From Leisingera caerulea DSM 24564 (lineage in GTDB: Bacteria; Pseudomonadota; Alphaproteobacteria; Rhodobacterales; Rhodobacteraceae), in the NCBI RefSeq assembly GCF_000473325.1, contig NZ_AXBI01000019.1, forward strand, positions 62,001 to 126,000: DNA of 64,000 bases, read 5' to 3'. Shown here piece after piece: positions 35,280 to 42,587 of this stretch (positions are counted from its first letter, which is position 1; every line of letters begins with the position of its first letter). The notes beneath the pieces are model-generated. The model worked only from the letters and a program-made list of their open reading frames with translations. It did not search any database and was not told the origin of the DNA. The translations under genes and the position numbers were made by a program.

Positions 35280-36836
35280 TCAATAGCTCTGGTTCAGCTC
35301 ATCCGCGGCGGGGATTTCGCGCTCGCGCCGGGCGATATACTCCAGCAGTTCTTCGTTCTTCGCCTCGTCCAGCTTGGGCTCCTGGTATTCCGCCAGCAGC
35401 TTTCTGGCGCGCTTCAGGGCGCGTTCGGTGATCTCGGCGCTGCCCTCGGCCTGCCATTGCTCGATGGAGTTGTTGTCGAACAGCTCCGGCATGAAAAACG
35501 CCTCCTGGAAGTTTTCCTGAGTGTGCGGATGCCCCAGGTAGTGGCCGCCGGGGCCGACATCGGGCACCGCCGCCAGCGCCTGATCAAAATCGTGCCATTT
35601 CGGGCCTTCCGCCATCCGGCAGGCCATCGCGCATTGCTCCGCGTCCACGATGAATTTGGCAATCGAACAGTGCATGCCCGCCTCATTCCAGCCCGCCGAG
35701 TGCCAGATGTAATTGGCGCCCGCGTGAATGACCGCCGACAGCGTTGTGGCCGATTCATAGCCCGCCTGCGCATCGAATGTCTTGGCGCCGCCCAGAGTGT
35801 TGGAGGTCCGCCACGGCACCCCGTAATACCGCGCCATCTGGCCGATCATGAAGTTCATCAGGCTGATTTCCGGCGTGCCCGCCATAGGCGCGCCGGATTT
35901 CATGCTGACGGTCGACAGGTAGTGGCCATAGATCGCAGGCGCCCCCTTGCGGATCACCTGGGTATAGGCCAGCGCGCTCAGCGCTTCGGCGTTCAGCTGT
36001 GCCACGGTGGCCGGAACCGAGGCCGGGGTGTTGGCGCCGCCCAGCACAAAGGGCGAGCACAGCACCGGCTGGTTTCGCCGGCAGAACGCCCGCATCGCCC
36101 CCAGCATGGTTTCATCCCAGACCAGCGGCGAGTTGCCGTTGCAGTTGCCGGTGGTGACCGGGTGGTCCTCCAGGAAATCCGCGCCGAACAGGATCGCGCA
36201 CATCTCCATCACGTCCTCGGCGTTCTTGGGACTGGTGGTCATGCCCATGAACGTCTTGTCGGAGTATTTCATCGACGAATAGGTGATCCGCAGATGCCGC
36301 TGGCTGATCGGGTGATCATAAGGCTCGACAATATGGTGGGCGGAGGAGTGCAGCGCCGGCATCATATGCGCCAGCTTGTGGAACATCGCCAGGTCGTCCA
36401 GCGTCGGATTGCGCCGCACATCGTCCAGGCCGCACAGGAACGGCGCGCCGGTCATCGGCACAAAGATCGAATGCTTGCCGCCCAGGCGCACGTTCTTTTC
36501 CGGGTCGCGCGCGTGATAGGTGAAATCGCTGGGGATGGTGGCAATCAGCTCCCGGACCAGGCCGCGGTCCAGATAGACCAGCTCACCCTCGACCTTGGCA
36601 CCGGCGCGCTTCCAGTCCGCCAGCGCTACGGGATCGCGGAACTGAACACCCACATTTTCCAGAATGCCCATCGAGGCGTTGTCGATCATTTCGACCTGGG
36701 CGCCGTCCATTACCTCACACCAGGGGATATTGCGGGTGAGGCCCGGCAGCATGTTGAAATCCGGCGCGGTGCGCAGGGCGCGGCGGGCGGTGCGGCCGCC
36801 GGAGCGGACGCGGGGGGCAGTGGCGTGTTCAATCAT
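35280..36836 (-). CDS. MttB-superfamily (non-pyrrolysine) methyltransferase
   Basis: This 518-residue protein belongs to the trimethylamine methyltransferase MttB family. No in-frame amber codon occurs, so it is a non-pyrrolysine member, a group that includes glycine-betaine and other quaternary-amine:corrinoid methyltransferases. Motifs such as TGNCNGNSPLVWDETMLGAM, GGANTPASVPATVAQ and PGGHYLGHPHTQENF are visible. No corrinoid protein or reactivating enzyme is encoded nearby, so its partners must be elsewhere. It is a single gene on the minus strand, divergent from repA. Confidence 0.9.
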   Translation of the reverse strand: MIEHATAPRVRSGGRTARRALRTAPDFNMLPGLTRNIPWCEVMDGAQVEMIDNASMGILENVGVQFRDPVALADWKRAGAKVEGELVYLDRGLVRELIATIPSDFTYHARDPEKNVRLGGKHSIFVPMTGAPFLCGLDDVRRNPTLDDLAMFHKLAHMMPALHSSAHHIVEPYDHPISQRHLRITYSSMKYSDKTFMGMTTSPKNAEDVMEMCAILFGADFLEDHPVTTGNCNGNSPLVWDETMLGAMRAFCRRNQPVLCSPFVLGGANTPASVPATVAQLNAEALSALAYTQVIRKGAPAIYGHYLSTVSMKSGAPMAGTPEISLMNFMIGQMARYYGVPWRTSNTLGGAKTFDAQAGYESATTLSAVIHAGANYIWHSAGWNEAGMHCSIAKFIVDAEQCAMACRMAEGPKWHDFDQALAAVPDVGPGGHYLGHPHTQENFQEAFFMPELFDNNSIEQWQAEGSAEITERALKRARKLLAEYQEPKLDEAKNEELLEYIARREREIPAADELNQSY

Positions 36837-37270
36837 CGCAGGGGTCTCCTTTGACGCCCAGTTTCACTGAATGTCTGCGGGTCCACCTGCAGGATTCCGA
36901 AATGCGGTTGCAAAAACCGACACTCCGCTAAAAGGATCCGCCGCGGAAAGCGGGACCGCTGCCCGGCAGCGGTGCCCGTTCCAGGGGGCACAGCGCCCGC
37001 CGGCGCAGGATTAGACCCTGAATAGAGCCTGATACTGCTGATCCGGCAGGACTTTCCGGGCGGCTGCGACTCGCCCTCCCCCACCCGCTTGGATGCTGCG
37101 CACGCGCCACGGATTTTGCAGACAGGGATTTTGCGCCCTCCCCTCCCCTGCCCGTTTGATGGAGGGTTTTAATGTTTAGTTTCATTGCCTTAAGCGAAAA
37201 CTTGATGCGGGTTCCGCAATCCGGCAGAAATCCGCAGAACACGTCTGCAACCTGTAAATGAAGGAATCTA

Positions 37271-37300
37271 TTGCAAAACGCTGTTCGCATTGCGTATAGA
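37271..37300 (+). promoter_or_regulatory. Probable repABC promoter
   Basis: TTGCAA (37271-37276) and TATAGA (37295-37300) are separated by 18 bases, giving a plausible sigma-70-type promoter 54 bp upstream of the repA start. One arm of the inverted repeat described next lies in the spacer, as expected for RepA/RepB autorepression. Confidence 0.55.
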
Positions 37301-37334
37301 AACGATAAATAAAGCGCTGACGCAAAACAGCGTT
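37277..37334. repeat. Inverted repeat AACGCTGTT/AACAGCGTT in the rep operon control region
   Basis: AACGCTGTT at 37277-37285 and its exact complement AACAGCGTT at 37326-37334 are separated by 40 bp and flank the predicted -10 and transcription start. RepA proteins of repABC plasmids repress their own promoter at such sites; assignment here is inferred from position. Confidence 0.55.
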
Positions 37335-37353
37335 ACTACCGAGAGGGCAGCAG

Positions 37354-38529
37354 TTGGCAGTAGCACTCCACATCAATCAGCGAATCCGCGAGAACGCGGA
37401 GAACCTCAGTGCGGCCCTCGAAAGCCACATGCTGGCGAGTTTCGCGCCGGATGCAAGGAAGGAATTGCGGCTGTTCAGCGCCGGGGAAGCGGCGGAAATG
37501 CTGGGCATTTCCCCCAGTTTCCTGCGCAAGCTGCATTTTGACGGCAAATTCCCCGAGGTGCACACCACACCGGGCGGCAGGCGCCACTATTCCGCGGCCG
37601 ATCTCTTGGAAATGCGAAAGGTCCTGGATGCCTCGGCCAAGACGCCGGGCACCTACCTGCGCGGCCGCCGCGAGGGCGACAAGGTGCAGGTGCTGTCCTT
37701 CCTGAACTTCAAGGGCGGATCGGGCAAGACCACATCGTCCATCCACACCGCCCAGCGGCTGGCGCTCAAGGGCTACCGGGTGCTGGCGGTGGATATCGAC
37801 CCGCAGGCGTCGCTGACGACGCTTTTCGGCTATAGGCCGGAGGTCGATTTCCTTGAAACAGGGACGATTTATGACGCAATCCGCTATGATGACCCCCTGC
37901 CCCTGCGCCAGATCATCCAGCAGACCTATTTCACCGGCCTGGACCTGGCGCCCGGCGGGCTGATCCTACAGGAATTCGAGCATGAGACCCCGCAGGCGCT
38001 GATCAACAACGTGCAGCCCGCGTTTTTCGCGCGCATGGCCGCGGCACTGGAGGAGGTCGAGAAGGATTACGACGTGATCATCTTCGACTGCCCGCCGCAG
38101 CTGGGGTATCTGACAATGTCGGCGCTCTGCGCCTCCACCGGCGTGATCATCACCGTGGTGCCGAACATGCTCGACATCGCCTCGATGTCGCAGTTCCTGC
38201 AGATGTCAGCGGAACTGCTGGATGTTGTCTCGAATGCCGGGGCAGCTCTGGAGTTCGATTTCCTGCGCTTCCTGATCAACCGGTACGAGCCGAACGACGG
38301 CCCGCAGCAACAGGTGGTTGCATTCATGCGGCAGCTGTTCGGCGAGGAGGTCATGGTTGCCCCGATGCTGAAATCCACCGCGATTTCCGATGCGGGCCTG
38401 ACCCAGCAGACGGTTTACGAGGTCGAAAGATCCCAGTTTCACAGGTCAACCTATGACCGTGCGGTCGATTCACTGAATCAAGTTAACGATGAAATAGAGT
38501 CGCTCCTTCAACAAGCATGGAGGCGTTGA
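37354..38529 (+). CDS. repA: RepA: ParA-type partition ATPase and autorepressor
   Basis: This 391-residue protein has a winged-helix N-terminal region (EAAEMLGISPSFLRKL, residues 45-60) and a ParA ATPase with deviant Walker A KGGSGKTT at residues 120-127, DIDPQASLTT and DCPPQLGYLT. It drives replicon segregation with RepB and the parS palindromes and represses the operon. Start is TTG 37354, seven bases after GAGAGG; no better ATG or GTG matches the family N-terminus. The stop overlaps the repB start (TGATG). Confidence 0.95.
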   Translation: MAVALHINQRIRENAENLSAALESHMLASFAPDARKELRLFSAGEAAEMLGISPSFLRKLHFDGKFPEVHTTPGGRRHYSAADLLEMRKVLDASAKTPGTYLRGRREGDKVQVLSFLNFKGGSGKTTSSIHTAQRLALKGYRVLAVDIDPQASLTTLFGYRPEVDFLETGTIYDAIRYDDPLPLRQIIQQTYFTGLDLAPGGLILQEFEHETPQALINNVQPAFFARMAAALEEVEKDYDVIIFDCPPQLGYLTMSALCASTGVIITVVPNMLDIASMSQFLQMSAELLDVVSNAGAALEFDFLRFLINRYEPNDGPQQQVVAFMRQLFGEEVMVAPMLKSTAISDAGLTQQTVYEVERSQFHRSTYDRAVDSLNQVNDEIESLLQQAWRR

Positions 38530-39503
38530 TGGCACGCAAAGGCATTCTCAGCACAGCACTCAGCAGCCCGGCAGCATCCGCTGGCGGGCCGAAACCCAAG
38601 ATGATGCCGCGCGGCGCGGTCGGGGCACTGCAATCCTCGCTCAGCAAGCTGCAGGAAAGCGCGGTGCAGGAGATCGACACCGCGCTGATCGACGATGCCG
38701 GCTATGAGGACCGGCTGGGTATGGACGGGGCCGCCTTCAACCAGCTGAAGGACAGCCTGCAGACCTATGGCCAGCAGGTGCCGGTGCTGCTGCGCCCGCA
38801 CCCGCAGACGCCGGGCCGGTTCGAAATTGTCTATGGCCGCCGCCGCCTCAAGGCGCTGCGCGAACTGGGTATGGCCGTCAAGGCGATGGTGCGGCAGCTG
38901 GACGACCACGCGCTGGTGATGGCCCAAGGCCAGGAAAACACCTCGCGCCAGGACCTCAGCTTTATCGAAAAGGCCGCCTTTGCGGCGCAGCTGCAGGCCG
39001 ATGGCTATGGACGGCAGACAATTGCCGCCGCGCTGTCGATCGACCTGCCGATGGTATCGCGGATGCTGAAGGTCGGCACCGCCTTTGATCTGCCCTTCCT
39101 GCGGGCGATCGGCTCTGCCCCCGGTATCGGCCGCGACCGCTGGATGATGCTGGTCAAGCTGTTCAACGATCCCGCAGCACGGGCCCGGGCGATCACCCGG
39201 ACAAACCGGCCCGATTTCACGGCCTATGACTCCGACGGGCGGTTCGAGGCCGTTCTGAAACACGCCCAGAACGTCCCGCAAGAGCCGGAACCGGCCCCTG
39301 CCCCGCCGAAAACCCGCACCCTCCCCGGCAGCAACGGGGCTGAGGTCGCGGGCATCAAGACCACCGCCAAGGGTATTACCCTGACGATCTCAGCCAAGGA
39401 CGCGCCGGGCTTTGACACCTGGTTCGACACCAACGCGGAAGAGATCATGGCAGAACTTCACGGCCGCTGGCAGCAAGACCAGCCTGAGCAGCCGGAAGAC
39501 TGA
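38529..39503 (+). CDS. repB: RepB: ParB-type centromere-binding protein
   Basis: This 324-residue protein starts MARKGILSTAL, the usual RepB N-terminus, at ATG 38529, with GGAGG five bases upstream; an in-frame ATG twelve bases earlier is less likely because it overlaps that ribosome site. A ParB nuclease-like domain (QVPVLLRPHPQTPGRFEIVYG and RRRLKALRELG) is followed by a helix-turn-helix (QTIAAALSIDLPMVSRMLKV). It should bind the AATTGTCAGCTGACAATT palindromes located after repC. Translationally coupled to repA. Confidence 0.95.
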   Translation: MARKGILSTALSSPAASAGGPKPKMMPRGAVGALQSSLSKLQESAVQEIDTALIDDAGYEDRLGMDGAAFNQLKDSLQTYGQQVPVLLRPHPQTPGRFEIVYGRRRLKALRELGMAVKAMVRQLDDHALVMAQGQENTSRQDLSFIEKAAFAAQLQADGYGRQTIAAALSIDLPMVSRMLKVGTAFDLPFLRAIGSAPGIGRDRWMMLVKLFNDPAARARAITRTNRPDFTAYDSDGRFEAVLKHAQNVPQEPEPAPAPPKTRTLPGSNGAEVAGIKTTAKGITLTISAKDAPGFDTWFDTNAEEIMAELHGRWQQDQPEQPED

Positions 39504-39546
39504 GCAAGAGCAGAAACAAAAAGGACAGGAGGCACGAGCAGCAGGC

Positions 39547-39601
39547 AAAAGAAAAGCCCCCCAGGACATTACATCCCAGAAGGCCGTTCTCAGATTTAGC
39601 A
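39547..39601 (-). ncRNA. Counter-transcribed antisense RNA between repB and repC (ctRNA)
   Basis: On the minus strand a promoter at 39608-39636 predicts a start near 39601, and a 12-bp stem (39556-39584) followed by TTTTCTTTT ends the RNA near 39547, giving about 55 nt. This matches the size and place of the incompatibility ctRNA that limits RepC synthesis in repABC replicons. Several G-U pairs make the stem stable only in the minus-strand RNA, which supports this orientation. Confidence 0.8.
39556..39584 (-). terminator. Intrinsic terminator of the ctRNA
   Basis: Reading the minus strand, 12 bases pair across a 5-base GTAAT loop with G-C, G-U and A-U pairs, followed by a T-rich tail at 39555-39547. 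The plus-strand equivalent would have C-A mismatches in place of the G-U pairs, so the hairpin is strand specific. Confidence 0.75.
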
Positions 39602-39607
39602 CCTTTG

Positions 39608-39636
39608 GAATAGCCTCTCAGACTCGTCAGTGTCAA
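39608..39636 (-). promoter_or_regulatory. Promoter of the ctRNA
   Basis: On the minus strand a perfect -35 TTGACA (39631-39636) is followed after exactly 17 bases by CTATTC (39608-39613). The strong -35 and ideal spacing are expected for the constitutive antisense promoter of repABC replicons; the -10 is weaker. Confidence 0.75.
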
Positions 39637-39638
39637 CT

Positions 39639-39653
39639 CCATGCGCCGCATGG
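39639..39653 (+). promoter_or_regulatory. Hairpin in the repC leader (possible attenuator)
   Basis: CCATGCG-C-CGCATGG forms a stem in the repBC message, followed by GGGCGGGTATTTTTT. It could act as a terminator or block repC translation when the ctRNA binds the upstream leader, as in other repABC systems. The T run is about 8 bases from the stem, so its termination strength is uncertain. Confidence 0.5.
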
Positions 39654-39686
39654 GGGCGGGTATTTTTTGTCTTTCGTGAAAAAAAG

Positions 39687-40826
39687 ATGGAACATGCGTC
39701 CCAAATCGCGTTTGGGCGGATGGATCAGCGCGGCCGGCTGGCGGGTACTCACGACAAGTGGGACCTTCTGGCTGCGCTCACCCATGCCGCTGCGGAATTC
39801 GAACTGAGCCACCGCACCCTTGGGGTGCTCAAGGCCCTGCTGACCTTCCTGCCGGAACGCGCACTCAGCGCGGAGCCGGACAGCGCCATTGTCTTCCCCT
39901 CGAACCGCAAGCTGATGGAGCGGCTCAATGGGATGCCTGAAAGCACCCTGCGCCGCCATCTGGCAACCCTCACGCGGCTGGGAATTGTCAGCCGGAAGAA
40001 CAGCCCCAACCGCAAGCGTTATGCCCGCCGCAGCGGCGATGACACGGCGCTGGCCTTCGGCTTTGACCTGTCCCCCCTCGCCCGCCACGCAGGCCAGATC
40101 TTTGACGCCGCGCTGGCGGCCAAGGCCCGGGCTGAGCATTTGGCGGTTCTGCGCGACCGTGTGGCCGTGCTGCGGCAGCAGCTGATGGACCTGGCGGACA
40201 CTGCCGCTGACCTGTTGGAAGCCGCCCGCAAGCTGCTGCGCCGCAAACCCTGCGAGGCAGAGCTGACCCGGATGGCTGCGGCACTGCAGGAAGAAATTGC
40301 CCGCCGGACACCGGAAGACCCGCCCCGGCAAACCGCACTGCCTGCGCGCCAAATGAGCGGCAGCACCGGCCAGAATGAGCGGCACATACAGTATTCAATA
40401 AAAAAAGATTCTGACTCTGAAGGGCCGCAGGCCGAAGCCTCCTGCTCTGACCCGGTGCGCACTGAGGCAGAGGATGGGACTGCTGAGAAAACAAGTGACC
40501 TGAGCACCGTTGTGCGCGCCTGTCCCGAGGTGCAAAGCTATTACCCCGGCAGGCTGCGCAGCTGGCAGGATGCCGACAGGATTGCCGAGATGCTGTCACC
40601 GATGATAGGGATCGAATTGCCCGTTCTCAGCGACGCCCGTGCCGCGATGGGCCGCAAAGATGCGGCAACCGCCGTGATGTGCATCCTGGAAAAGCTGGCA
40701 ACCATCCGCAGCCCTGGCGCCTACTTGCGGCGGCTGGCGCAAAAGGCCCGGGCGGGTCAATTCTCCACCGCACCGATGCTGAATGCGCTGCTGCAAAAGG
40801 GACAGCGGGCGGAAATTGTCAGCTGA
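39687..40826 (+). CDS. repC: RepC: replication initiator
   Basis: This 379-residue initiator of repABC replicons has a conserved N-terminal half (KWDLLAALTHAAAEFELSHRTLGVLKALLTFLP; VFPSNRKLMERLNGMPESTLRRHLATLTRLGIV is represented in residues about 65-100) with winged-helix character, a coiled middle and a less conserved C-terminal half. ATG 39687 gives the usual N-terminus; a GTG 57 bases earlier would overlap the antisense locus. The origin is normally inside repC. Its stop codon lies within the first partition palindrome. Confidence 0.95.
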   Translation: MEHASQIAFGRMDQRGRLAGTHDKWDLLAALTHAAAEFELSHRTLGVLKALLTFLPERALSAEPDSAIVFPSNRKLMERLNGMPESTLRRHLATLTRLGIVSRKNSPNRKRYARRSGDDTALAFGFDLSPLARHAGQIFDAALAAKARAEHLAVLRDRVAVLRQQLMDLADTAADLLEAARKLLRRKPCEAELTRMAAALQEEIARRTPEDPPRQTALPARQMSGSTGQNERHIQYSIKKDSDSEGPQAEASCSDPVRTEAEDGTAEKTSDLSTVVRACPEVQSYYPGRLRSWQDADRIAEMLSPMIGIELPVLSDARAAMGRKDAATAVMCILEKLATIRSPGAYLRRLAQKARAGQFSTAPMLNALLQKGQRAEIVS

Positions 40827-40832
40827 CAATTT
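40813..40832. repeat. parS-like palindrome copy 1, overlapping the repC stop
   Basis: AAATTGTCAGCTGACAATTT is a perfect 20-bp palindrome; its centre supplies the repC TGA stop. Palindromes of this size next to repC are the centromere sites bound by RepB in repABC replicons. Confidence 0.85.
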
Positions 40833-40922
40833 TCAGTCCTGCGGGGGGTGCAGCCTGCCGGTCCCGGCAAACACCCTGCCCCGCGCCTTGGCTGAACTGC
40901 GTTTTTGCTGGCCCCTGCAGCG

Positions 40923-40942
40923 AAATTGTCAGCTGACAATTT
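40923..40942. repeat. parS-like palindrome copy 2
   Basis: Identical 20-bp palindrome, 110 bp after copy 1, in the non-coding region behind repC (40827-41159). Together with copies 1 and 3 it forms a spaced cluster; nothing else is visible in this gap. Confidence 0.85.
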
Positions 40943-41042
40943 TTCTCCCGGCCGATGTGCGCAGCTTACCGAACGGTCATGGTCCGCGCGTTTTTAGAGG
41001 CCGCCCCGCCCTTGTGTCGTGCAGGAGAACGCGCGCCGCTAT

Positions 41043-41060
41043 AATTGTCAGCTGACAATT
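41043..41060. repeat. parS-like palindrome copy 3
   Basis: AATTGTCAGCTGACAATT, a perfect 18-bp palindrome, 120 bp after copy 2 and 100 bp before the MFS transporter gene. The near-regular spacing of 110 and 120 bp is notable. Confidence 0.85.
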
Positions 41061-41159
41061 TTCCTCTGCCGCCGCGTCCGGATGATCCGGGCCATTGCTT
41101 TCCGGGCCAGCCCGCGGCCACAGTGACGGGACCGCTCCCAGCCAAGGATCCCGCCGCCC

Positions 41160-42485
41160 ATGCTTTCCATCCTGCAGAACCGGACCTACCGGCATTTGTT
41201 CCTGGCCCAGATCGTCGCGCTGACCGGCACCGGGCTGGCAACCGTGGCGCTGGGGCTCTTGGCCTTTGACCTGGCAGGCGAACGCGCCGGGCTGGTGCTG
41301 GGCACTGCGCTGACGATCAAGATGGTGGCCTATGTCACCGTGGCGCCCATCGCCGCCGCCTGGGCAGAGCAGACGGACCGGCGCAAAATGCTGATCGGCC
41401 TGGACCTGGTGCGGATGGCGGTGGCGGTTTGTCTGCCGTTCGTTTCCGAGGTCTGGCAGGTCTATGTGCTGATCTTCGTGCTGCAATCCGCCTCTGCCGG
41501 GTTCACGCCCGCCTTCCAGGCCTCGATCCCCGATGTGCTGACGGAGGAGAAGGACTACACCCGGGCGCTGTCGCTGTCGCGGCTGGCGTTTGAGCTGGAG
41601 AGCCTGGCGAGCCCGATGCTGGCCGCGGCGCTGCTGCTGGTGGTCAGTTCCGGCACCCTGTTCTGGGGCACCGCGGCGGGGTTCGCCGGGTCGGCCCTGC
41701 TGCTGCTGACAATCGCGCTGCCGTCACCCGCGCCCAAGGCGCCGCGCCCGGTTTGGGAGCGCACCACCCGCGGCATCCGCAATTACTTGAGGACCCCGCG
41801 GCTGCGCGGGCTCTTGGCGCTGAACTGGGTGGTGTCCGCCATCGGCGCTATGGTGATCGTCAACACGGTGGTGCTGGTGCGCGCAGGCATGGCGCTGCCC
41901 GAAAGCTCGGTGGCGCTGGCGCTGGCGGCGTTCGGCGGCGGCTCGATGCTGTCGGCCATGCTGCTGCCGCGGCTGCTGGAGCGGCTGCCGGACCGGACCG
42001 TGATGCTGGCCGGGGCAGGGCTGGGCATAGCTGCCATGGCCATCCTCGCACTGGCGGCCTTGGCCCAGCCGCTCACGTTTGCACGGCTGGCAATCGGATG
42101 GGCGGTGATCGGCGCGGGCTACTCCGCGGTGCTGACACCTTCGGGGCGGCTGCTGGCGCGCTCGGCCCATGCGGCGGACCGCCCCGCGGTCTTTGCCGCG
42201 CAGTTCACCCTGTCGCATGCCTGCTGGCTGCTGTTCTACCCGCTGTCGGCCTGGCTGATGGCCGCCTGGGGCGGGGGCGCGGCGATGCTGGCGCTGGCGC
42301 TGCTGGCCGCGGCAGGGCTGATCGCCGCGCAGCGCCTGTGGCCCAGGGACAGCGCATCCCCCGTTGCGCACAGCCACCCTGATCTGCCGCCGGACCACCC
42401 GCATTTGCAGGGCGCCCGCCCGCATGCGCATCCGATCATCATCGACGATCTGCACCCGCAATATCCGCAGCAAACGCCGCGCTGA
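41160..42485 (+). CDS. MFS transporter with histidine-rich C-terminal tail
   Basis: This 441-residue inner-membrane protein has about ten to twelve predicted helices and the major-facilitator pattern of an enterobactin-exporter-like (EntS/MFS_3) carrier: FLAQIVALTGTGLATVALGLLAF at the start and AAWAEQTDRRKMLIGLDLVRM as the loop 2-3 motif. The last 40 residues are cytoplasmic, soluble and unusually rich in His and Pro (about eight His), suggestive of metal binding. The gene stands alone after the parS cluster and ends in a strong terminator. Substrate unknown. Confidence 0.85.
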   Translation: MLSILQNRTYRHLFLAQIVALTGTGLATVALGLLAFDLAGERAGLVLGTALTIKMVAYVTVAPIAAAWAEQTDRRKMLIGLDLVRMAVAVCLPFVSEVWQVYVLIFVLQSASAGFTPAFQASIPDVLTEEKDYTRALSLSRLAFELESLASPMLAAALLLVVSSGTLFWGTAAGFAGSALLLLTIALPSPAPKAPRPVWERTTRGIRNYLRTPRLRGLLALNWVVSAIGAMVIVNTVVLVRAGMALPESSVALALAAFGGGSMLSAMLLPRLLERLPDRTVMLAGAGLGIAAMAILALAALAQPLTFARLAIGWAVIGAGYSAVLTPSGRLLARSAHAADRPAVFAAQFTLSHACWLLFYPLSAWLMAAWGGGAAMLALALLAAAGLIAAQRLWPRDSASPVAHSHPDLPPDHPHLQGARPHAHPIIIDDLHPQYPQQTPR

Positions 42486-42497
42486 CACACCATGGCA

Positions 42498-42518
42498 GGG
42501 GGCCCGGCCCCCATTTTT
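42498..42518 (+). terminator. Terminator after the MFS gene
   Basis: GGGGGCC-C-GGCCCCC followed by ATTTTTA forms a compact intrinsic terminator 13 bp after the MFS stop, separating it from the hut operon. Confidence 0.85.
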
Positions 42519-42540
42519 ATGACTAGACATAACCGCCAAA

Positions 42541-42571
42541 TTGCGTAGTTTATTGCCGCAACGGCAATAAA
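42541..42571 (+). promoter_or_regulatory. Probable hut promoter with internal operator
   Basis: TTGCGT (42541) and CAATAA (42565) with an 18-base spacer could be the promoter. The spacer and -10 are covered by an inverted repeat, TTTATTGCCG and its complement CGGCAATAAA around CAA (42549-42571), only 16 bp before the hutI start. A repressor bound there would block transcription; no hut regulator gene lies in the window. Confidence 0.6.
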
Positions 42572-42587
42572 GGGAGTCGGGCATCCG

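Larger units (their letters stand above)
36837..37353. other. Non-coding region between the mttB-family gene and repA
   Basis: These 517 bp hold the divergent promoters of the methyltransferase and of the rep operon. The first 300 bp show no structure I can name, and short frames there have no support. The last 80 bp hold the rep promoter and an inverted repeat described separately. Confidence 0.5.

Noticed and set aside
35280..36836. Pyrrolysine (amber read-through) in the MttB homologue
   Set aside because: The frame has no in-frame TAG, so it is a non-pyrrolysine member.
35094..36854. 586-residue plus-strand frame opposite the mttB-family gene
   Set aside because: Shadow frame with a low-complexity Arg/His-rich product; the minus-strand MttB match is strong.
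36837..37290. Short minus-strand frames upstream of repA
   Set aside because: No ribosome sites or conserved residues; the region is better read as promoter DNA.
39630..39686. GTG start of repC at 39630
   Set aside because: It would place the ctRNA promoter region and leader hairpin inside the coding sequence; ATG 39687 gives the family N-terminus.
40813..41060. CRISPR-like reading of the spaced identical repeats
   Set aside because: The repeats are palindromic, only 18-20 bp, three in number and 110-120 bp apart with no cas genes. Their place behind repC fits parS.
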